Source: Kaistella antarctica (GTDB taxonomy: Bacteria > Bacteroidota > Bacteroidia > Flavobacteriales > Weeksellaceae). From it: DNA of 64,000 bases. Positions 58,750 to 64,000 of this stretch are shown here, piece by piece. Location of the stretch: the NCBI RefSeq assembly GCF_900109615.1, contig NZ_FOIX01000001.1, forward strand, positions 620,001 to 684,000, read 5' to 3'. The translations under genes and the position numbers were made by a program. The stretch's first letter is position 1, and each line of letters begins with the position of its first letter. Below the pieces are notes generated by a model. It made no database searches. It saw only the letters and a program-made list of their open reading frames with translations, and was not told the origin of the DNA.

Positions 58750-60357
58750 TTATTTTTTCGTAGAAGCTTTTATCAAAGCTTTAAACAAAGGGTGAGGCGA
58801 GGCAACCGTACTCTTATATTCGGGGTGAAATTGCACGCCGATATAGAAAGGATGATCTTTTAATTCCAACGTTTCAACCAATTCGGTATCTGGATTAAAT
58901 CCTGTCGGAATGAGTCCTGCTTTCTCAAATTCGTCTTTAAATTCCGAATTGAATTCATAACGGTGGCGATGTCTTTCAGAGATACTCTTAGTTCCGTAAA
59001 TCTCCTGAAGTTTTGAACCGTTTTTTAGCGAACATTTCCAGGCTCCTAATCTCATGGTTCCACCTTTGTCAACTACATTTTTCTGATCTTCCATTAAGGA
59101 AATCACCGGTTCTGGAGTTGACGTGTCAAATTCCATAGAGTTCGCCTTCTTGTAACCAAGCACATTTCTCGCAAATTCAACCGTCATAATTTGCATCCCC
59201 AAGCAGATTCCTAAAAGCGGAATATTATTTTCACGGGCATATTTTGCCGCTTCTATTTTTCCTTCAATTCCTCTATCACCAAATCCTGGAGCGATCAGCA
59301 TTCCGTCGATTCCCGCTAGTGTCTCGGCGATATTGCTTTCGTCGAGTTCACCGCTGTAAACCCAACGAATTTTTACTTCAGTTTCTAAATCTGCACCGGC
59401 GTGAATAAACGATTCTGCGATCGATTTATAAGAATCTTGCAGTGACACATATTTCCCAATTAGAGCAATCTCTACTTTTCTTTTCGGATTCTGGTATTTT
59501 TTAAGGAAGCTTTTCCAGTCTTTCAAATCAGCTTGTGTATCTGATTTTAGGTTTAATGTTTTCAAAACGACATCGTCGAAATCCTGTTTTTGCAAATAAA
59601 GCGGAACTTCATAAATCGTGTCCAAATCTTTACATTCAATCACATTTTCCAAAGCGACGTTACAGAATTGCGCCAATTTCATGCGCTGTGCTTTCGGAAT
59701 AATATGCTCGGTTCGGCAAACCAAAACATCAGCCTGAATTCCCGATTCCATTAACTGGCGTACAGAATGTTGAGAAGGTTTGGTTTTCAATTCACCACTG
59801 GACGCGAGGTACGGAAGTAACGTTAAATGAATGACCATCGAATTATGTTCCCCCAATTCCCATTTCAGCTGACGAACACTCTCTATATAAGGAAGCGATT
59901 CTATATCGCCCACCGTTCCACCGATTTCGGTGATGATGATGTCGTAATTTTGCTTGGCCAGAATTTTAATTCGGCGCTTAATTTCATTGGTTATATGTGG
60001 AATTACCTGCACGGTTTTGCCCAGGAAATCGCCTTTTCTTTCTTTTTCAATAACGGTTTGGTAAATTTTACCCGTCGTTACATTATTGTTTTGCGAAGTT
60101 TTAGAATTCAGGAATCTTTCATAGTGGCCCAAGTCCAGATCGGTTTCTGCACCATCTTCAGTCACATAGCATTCGCCGTGTTCATAAGGATTTAGAGTTC
60201 CCGGGTCGATATTGATATAAGGGTCAAGTTTTTGGATGGTGACATTAAATCCTCTCGATTTTAGCAGTAAGCCAAGTGACGCCGAGACAATTCCTTTGCC
60301 TAAAGAAGAAGTTACACCGCCAGTTACGAAGATGTATTTCGTGTTCTTTTTACTCAT
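58750..60357 (-). CDS. pyrG: CTP synthase
   Basis: 535 residues from the ATG at 60357; a TTG at 60375 lies inside the -7 box and is rejected. The synthase domain has FVTGGVTSSLGKGI and NIDPGTLNPYEHGE. The glutamine amidotransferase domain (about 295-535) has GICLGMQ with the nucleophile Cys and HPEYKS with the catalytic His-Glu. It makes CTP from UTP. pyrC at 31442 is the only other pyrimidine gene here. Confidence 0.97.
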   Translation of the reverse strand: MSKKNTKYIFVTGGVTSSLGKGIVSASLGLLLKSRGFNVTIQKLDPYINIDPGTLNPYEHGECYVTEDGAETDLDLGHYERFLNSKTSQNNNVTTGKIYQTVIEKERKGDFLGKTVQVIPHITNEIKRRIKILAKQNYDIIITEIGGTVGDIESLPYIESVRQLKWELGEHNSMVIHLTLLPYLASSGELKTKPSQHSVRQLMESGIQADVLVCRTEHIIPKAQRMKLAQFCNVALENVIECKDLDTIYEVPLYLQKQDFDDVVLKTLNLKSDTQADLKDWKSFLKKYQNPKRKVEIALIGKYVSLQDSYKSIAESFIHAGADLETEVKIRWVYSGELDESNIAETLAGIDGMLIAPGFGDRGIEGKIEAAKYARENNIPLLGICLGMQIMTVEFARNVLGYKKANSMEFDTSTPEPVISLMEDQKNVVDKGGTMRLGAWKCSLKNGSKLQEIYGTKSISERHRHRYEFNSEFKDEFEKAGLIPTGFNPDTELVETLELKDHPFYIGVQFHPEYKSTVASPHPLFKALIKASTKK

Positions 60358-60372
60358 TAGATTAGGTTTGGG

Positions 60373-60380
60373 CAAAGTTA
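60373..60380 (-). promoter_or_regulatory. -7 box for pyrG
   Basis: CAAAGTTA on the plus strand is TAACTTTG on the minus strand, ending 15 bases before the ATG, so the leader would be about 10 bases. It decides the start at 60357. Confidence 0.6.
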
Positions 60381-60828
60381 GGGTAAAAAACTTATCACGG
60401 CAATTAAGTTAATTTAAAATTAATTCTGTGCAGTCTACACTTAAATGATGAAAGTGAAAACATGGATGGTTCAATTTCATTTTAAAGAAAAATGATTTTC
60501 CATGCTGATCAAATATGCAGTTTATATTTTCACATCCATCTCACAAAGATTTTGATATGATTTCATAAAATTTAATATTCTTGCTCACAGTTTTCTTTTT
60601 TAACTATAAAATATAGCAGTTTGTATTTCCGTATTGATAAATTTATGAATTATAAAATTACTTAAAGTTACCTAGCTTATATTATGCTACAAATAACTAA
60701 TAATTAAAATTAGTAATTGTAATGCTTTCAAATAGACATTTTTACCGTATTCTTGCACTTTTGACTCGCAAAAAAAATTATATTTTAGACAGCTAGATTA
60801 ATTTTAAATTACTAAGAAATATAGGAGT
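60381..60828. other. AT-rich non-coding stretch between divergent pyrG and the secreted-protein pair
   Basis: No coding frame of note. A TATTCTTG at 60748-60755, one mismatch from the -7 consensus, is the best promoter candidate for the rightward genes. A small ACTAAT/ATTAGT inverted repeat lies at 60696-60714. GGAG four bases before the ATG at 60829 is an unusually Shine-Dalgarno-like start for this phylum. The A/T content is visibly higher than in neighbouring gaps. Confidence 0.45.
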
Positions 60829-61317
60829 ATGGAACACAAACGGTTAAAGCTTTTTTCGATCATTTTTTTTACCTTTGGAATATCCAATTTATACGCTCAG
60901 GAAAGTGTTAATGCTGGCAGCGGTAACACATTCGGTACCGGTGGTTCTGGTAGCTACTCTCTCGGTCAAATTGTCTATACTACTAATGAAAGCGTCACAG
61001 GCTCTTCAGCACAAGGCGTGCAACAACCTTTTGAAATTTCGGTCTTGGGATTGGGAGATATTTCTTTTTCAAACAATACAATTTCTATTTATCCGAATCC
61101 TGTAGCAGATCACATTACTATATTATTAAAAGATGTTGAACTTTCTGAATTAACTTATCAACTTTTGGATATGCAGGGTAGAAAAATCGTCGGCAAAAAA
61201 ATCGAAAATAATTCTACTCAAATTGTAATGAACCATTTACCTGTAGCGACTTACTTTGTAAAAATAATTAAGAGGAACAGAATCATAAAAACCTTTAAAA
61301 TCATTAAAAATAAATAA
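60829..61317 (+). CDS. Small secreted protein with type IX secretion (Por) C-terminal sorting domain
   Basis: 162 residues. The signal peptide ends LYAQ (about residue 25). A short Gly/Ser-rich strand region (GSGSYSLGQIVYTT) recurs in flavobacterial secreted proteins. The T9SS type A domain occupies about 85-162: IYPNPVADHITI, LLDMQGRKIVGKKI, LPVATYFVKI. The sorting domain occupies half the protein, leaving little cargo, so it may be a surface adaptor. It precedes, by 24 bases, a second secreted protein. Confidence 0.88.
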   Translation: MEHKRLKLFSIIFFTFGISNLYAQESVNAGSGNTFGTGGSGSYSLGQIVYTTNESVTGSSAQGVQQPFEISVLGLGDISFSNNTISIYPNPVADHITILLKDVELSELTYQLLDMQGRKIVGKKIENNSTQIVMNHLPVATYFVKIIKRNRIIKTFKIIKNK

Positions 61318-61341
61318 CTAATTAACAAAAATCTAAAAAAT

Positions 61342-62895
61342 ATGAAAGGAAAATTTTTCACACTGAAAATGTCGGTATTTTTTGCCTTAACTTTTTGTGT
61401 TAATTCATTACTAGTAGCACAAACTCCAGAAAAAATAAGCTATCAGTCAGTCCTTCGTGGAAGTGATAATGAATTACTTGCAAACAAACGAGTTGGAATG
61501 AAAGTCAGTATTTTGAAAGGTTCAGCAAATGGAACAGTGGTTTATACGCAGACAAAATCGACTATGACAAATGCTAATGGGCTCATAAATCTGAAAATCG
61601 GCGACGAATCTATTTTTTCAAATATTGACTGGGGAAGTGGAGTCTATTACATAAAAACAGAAACAGACCCAACTGGTGGAGCAAATTATACTATTTCAGG
61701 AGAAAGCCAATTACTTAGTGTGCCCTATGCATTGCATGCTAAAACTACAACCTCAGAAAGTTTAAAATATGATAAAGCTGGTGGGAAAATAAATGGACCA
61801 GTAAGCGTGGGGATTGATTTACCCAGCGGTCATTTATTTAATGTTTTTGATAATTTAAAAATATTAGATGATGAAGCTAAAGCAGTAATAATCGGAAATA
61901 CAGTTAACAGTGCAGGCGCGCGACATAGAGTTTATCACGAAGACTATAATTGGAAGGTGCCGGAATTTAATCCAGGGATGATTGGTGATTATGCTGATTT
62001 ATACCTTCATCAAGTTGAAACTGCACCTTCAACTGTCGCGGCAAATGAATCGTATACAAATATAAGTACTGCAGCTGGTGTAACAAACGCGGGAAGACAA
62101 ATTGGATATTTAGGCGGTGTTATGATCATGAGTGGGCATAAAGGAATTATTGAACACATCTCTGGCGCGAAAATCGCTAACAGAATACGCCCAAATGCGA
62201 GCGGGAATATTGGGTCTATGGCGGGAGTTCAGGGTGGATTAACATCTTACGGTACGAATACCGCTAAAATTCAAGAATTTAGAGCGCTAGAGTCGTTTAC
62301 TTACGCTTTAAACGGAGCGAGGCTTGTAGATAATTATGGGTTGTATTTACGCTCAGCGATGGTTCCAGGCGTTACTCGGGGATGGGGGGTTTATCAAGAG
62401 GGTTCAAATGATAATAATTATTTTGCGGGGAAAGTAAGAATAGGTCATGTATTAGGTTCTGATATTCCTGTAAGCGATTATAAACTTGACGTTTTAGGAT
62501 CATCGAGATTTTCTGCAGGAGTAGAAGTTGGTGCTTTTAAGTCTAATGGAAATATAAATATAGTAAAGCAGGCAACCGCAGAACCACGGTTAATAAATTT
62601 TCGAATCGGTGACCAACTTCGCTATTCCACTCAATTTTTAGGTGCGGAAGAAGGTGGTTTGTCAGGCAGCAATATTACTATGTATCGATATGATGATGCC
62701 GGTGCTTATTTAGGTAAAGTTTATAATATTAACAGAGCAACAGGAACCGTAGAAATTGAAGAGGAATTAAAAGCAAAAACCGTGAAACTAAAAAAAGGTA
62801 CGTTAAACCAAACTCCGCAACCTGGGACATTAGAATATGATGGATCCGATTTATACTTTACAAACGAGTCTGGAATTCGTAAAAAAATAAATTAA
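61342..62895 (+). CDS. Secreted protein with tail-fibre-like beta-rich body
   Basis: 517 residues. The signal peptide ends LLVAQ (about residue 27). Residues 28-135 match a domain common in Bacteroidetes surface proteins (EKISYQSVLRGSDNELLANK, VYYIKTETDPTGGANYTISG, SQLLSVPYALHAKT). The body (about 150-490) has phage-tail-like repeats such as DNYGLYLRS, GWGVYQEGSNDNNYFAGKVRIG and SDYKLDVLGSSRFSAG. It has no sorting domain of its own. The preceding small T9SS protein may provide surface anchoring, but that is inference. Confidence 0.78.
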   Translation: MKGKFFTLKMSVFFALTFCVNSLLVAQTPEKISYQSVLRGSDNELLANKRVGMKVSILKGSANGTVVYTQTKSTMTNANGLINLKIGDESIFSNIDWGSGVYYIKTETDPTGGANYTISGESQLLSVPYALHAKTTTSESLKYDKAGGKINGPVSVGIDLPSGHLFNVFDNLKILDDEAKAVIIGNTVNSAGARHRVYHEDYNWKVPEFNPGMIGDYADLYLHQVETAPSTVAANESYTNISTAAGVTNAGRQIGYLGGVMIMSGHKGIIEHISGAKIANRIRPNASGNIGSMAGVQGGLTSYGTNTAKIQEFRALESFTYALNGARLVDNYGLYLRSAMVPGVTRGWGVYQEGSNDNNYFAGKVRIGHVLGSDIPVSDYKLDVLGSSRFSAGVEVGAFKSNGNINIVKQATAEPRLINFRIGDQLRYSTQFLGAEEGGLSGSNITMYRYDDAGAYLGKVYNINRATGTVEIEEELKAKTVKLKKGTLNQTPQPGTLEYDGSDLYFTNESGIRKKIN

Positions 62896-63384
62896 ATAAA
62901 GATTTCCGAAACAATGCCAATATCGGTATTAAGTAGTATCGCGTAGAATAACCTGAAATATGTACATATGATGACTTTACAAGAAAATCGAAAACTACAA
63001 TTTTTTTTTTAGAATATATGCGATATCAATTATTTTAGGAAACATTTATGTAAAATTACGAAATAGAACCAAAATAAATCTCGAGTTTTTCTATTAGCTG
63101 ATTTCAGAATACAACTTAGCAACGTTTACTTATTATTAAATATAAACGGAATTAAGTTTTAGTCTTTCTACGTTTAATAAAAGACAAGATTATCAGTATC
63201 AGAAGAATTCTGTCTGTAATTTTAGTCACGATGGAAGTGACATCCTTTTTTTTGTAAAGAAAAGCAAAAGATATAACCACTAGCGGCAGGACTTTAGAAG
63301 AAGAGGAAATTTTGTTGCTCTTAAATACTGAAATTATCGGTTTTGTCTCCTTGTCATTTGGAAAATTTTCAGGAGATTCGCACC
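62896..63384. other. Non-coding stretch between the secreted protein and radA
   Basis: AT-rich with homopolymer runs (T run near 63000). It contains repeat copy E (63225-63293). No clear terminator follows the secreted protein and no TAnnTTTG box was found before radA. A 120-residue minus-strand frame at 63152-63514 overlaps the radA start and is not protein-like. Confidence 0.5.
63225..63293 (+). repeat. Non-coding repeat element, copy E
   Basis: Reads GTCACGATGGAAGTGACATC, then C and a T run, a variable GTAAAGAAAAGC, then AAAAGATATAACCACTAGCG and GCAGGAC. It shares the GATGGAA-GACATCC block with copy B and the AAAGAT-AGCGG block with C and D. It is the copy most like the classic flavobacterial form I recall. 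Confidence 0.65.
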
Positions 63385-64000
63385 ATGGCAAAAGTGAAAA
63401 CAGCATATATCTGTCAAAATTGTGGCACCAATTATCCACAATGGCTTGGGCAGTGCAAAAATTGTGGTGAGTGGAATACTTTGGTGGAGGAGATTGTAGA
63501 AAAATCGCCGGCAAAATCTTACACTGATAAATCGAAACAGCATATCATCAATATTATCGAGGTTGAAACCTTTGAAGAACCTCGCATTATAAGTCCGTCT
63601 GAAGAACTTAACCGTGTTTTGGGTGGCGGAATTGTTTTAGGTTCGGTGACCTTAATTGGCGGCGAACCGGGAATTGGGAAATCGACTTTATTGCTGCAAC
63701 TGGCTTTGAAAATGAAGAAGAAAATTCTTTATGTTTCAGGTGAGGAAAGTGCGTCACAGATTAAAATGCGGGCTGATCGTTTGACGGAAGTTCAGAATCC
63801 GAACTGTTTTCTTTTTACCGAAACTTCCGTCGAGAAGATTTTGCACGAAGCTAAAAAGTTGAAGCCTGATTTTATGATTATTGATTCCATTCAAACGCTG
63901 CAAAGTCAAACCATCGAAAGTTCACCGGGGACGGTTTCTCAAATTCGGGAATGTTCCAATGAAATTATTAAATTTTCAAAAGAAACGAATACGCCAACAT
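63385..64000 (+). CDS. radA: DNA repair protein RadA, N-terminal part
   Basis: 205 residues before the window ends. The zinc finger has Cys10, Cys13, Cys24 and Cys27 in CQNCGTNYPQWLGQCKNCG. Next come LNRVLGGGIVLGSVTLIGGE, Walker A GEPGIGKSTLL, YVSGEES and the Walker B region MIIDSIQTL, all in RadA order. RadA helps branch migration in recombination. AGGAG 12 bases before the ATG is Shine-Dalgarno-like, which is uncommon here. The Lon-like C-terminal domain lies beyond the window. Confidence 0.96.
   Translation, partial: MAKVKTAYICQNCGTNYPQWLGQCKNCGEWNTLVEEIVEKSPAKSYTDKSKQHIINIIEVETFEEPRIISPSEELNRVLGGGIVLGSVTLIGGEPGIGKSTLLLQLALKMKKKILYVSGEESASQIKMRADRLTEVQNPNCFLFTETSVEKILHEAKKLKPDFMIIDSIQTLQSQTIESSPGTVSQIRECSNEIIKFSKETNTPT

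Noticed and set aside
58597..58863. 88-residue plus-strand frame between yidC and pyrG
   Set aside because: It runs over the yidC promoter and pyrG terminator and into the end of pyrG on the opposite strand.
63152..63514. 120-residue minus-strand frame before and across the radA start
   Set aside because: It overlaps the conserved radA zinc-finger codons and repeat copy E, and shows no family motif.

Overview
The window reads as a chromosomal segment of a Flavobacteriia member, most likely family Weeksellaceae (Chryseobacterium/Kaistella/Epilithonimonas group). The evidence is the gene content: the DUF6089-uppS-bamA-ompH-ompH block, bacillithiol genes, a SusC/SusD pair, a type IX secretion sorting domain, long NusB, DUF3276, DUF2851, DUF4254 and DUF4292 families. 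Promoters follow the Bacteroidetes pattern (TAnnTTTG -7 box, sometimes a TTTG-like -33 box) and starts lack clear Shine-Dalgarno sites. This placement is by recognition, not by a database search. There is no rRNA operon, CRISPR array, transposase or prophage module.

Layout. 1-3075: end of a capsule/exopolysaccharide export pair (Wza-like porin, Wzc-like tyrosine autokinase). 3192-8704: outer-membrane biogenesis operon. 8704-11627: thioesterase, rfbD, a secreted protein, bshB1 and tRNA-His. 11673-17651: DUF3276 protein, ABC exporter, nusB-DUF1573-yajC and an AspT-type transporter. 17717-22471: DUF2851 protein, a GxxExxY gene between inverted repeats, bshA and a GH3 enzyme. 22553-31344: a lipoprotein, deoD, and two leftward operons (tatA-DUF4254-lipoprotein-ribA; flippase-dut-nucleotidyltransferase-DUF4292-EnvC). 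31442-36335: pyrC, a dienoyl-CoA-reductase-like SDR and an M1 peptidase. 36375-42063: a leftward seven-gene operon of unknown purpose. 42181-51258: tRNA-Gln, recA, htpG, an alkyltransferase-like protein, a 48-residue ORF, a deoxyhypusine-synthase-like enzyme, arfB, menE and argS. 51281-55994: SusD/SusC. 56107-60380: rnhB, yidC and pyrG. 60829-64000: two secreted proteins and the start of radA.

The best candidate for an undescribed system is the 36375-42063 operon. Five small proteins without signal peptides (four of them helical plus Ig-like beta-sandwich, two with cysteine clusters) sit immediately upstream of, and almost overlapping, a polyprenyl diphosphate synthase and a geranylgeranyl-reductase-type flavoprotein. 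I infer a cytosolic protein assembly that handles or stores a reduced isoprenoid, but no function is established.

The intergenic DNA also holds structure that genes do not explain. A non-coding element occurs five times (33840, 43666, 47510, 49250, 63225), a 15-bp-arm palindrome occurs twice (32788, 49357), and a 26-bp imperfect inverted repeat brackets the GxxExxY gene.
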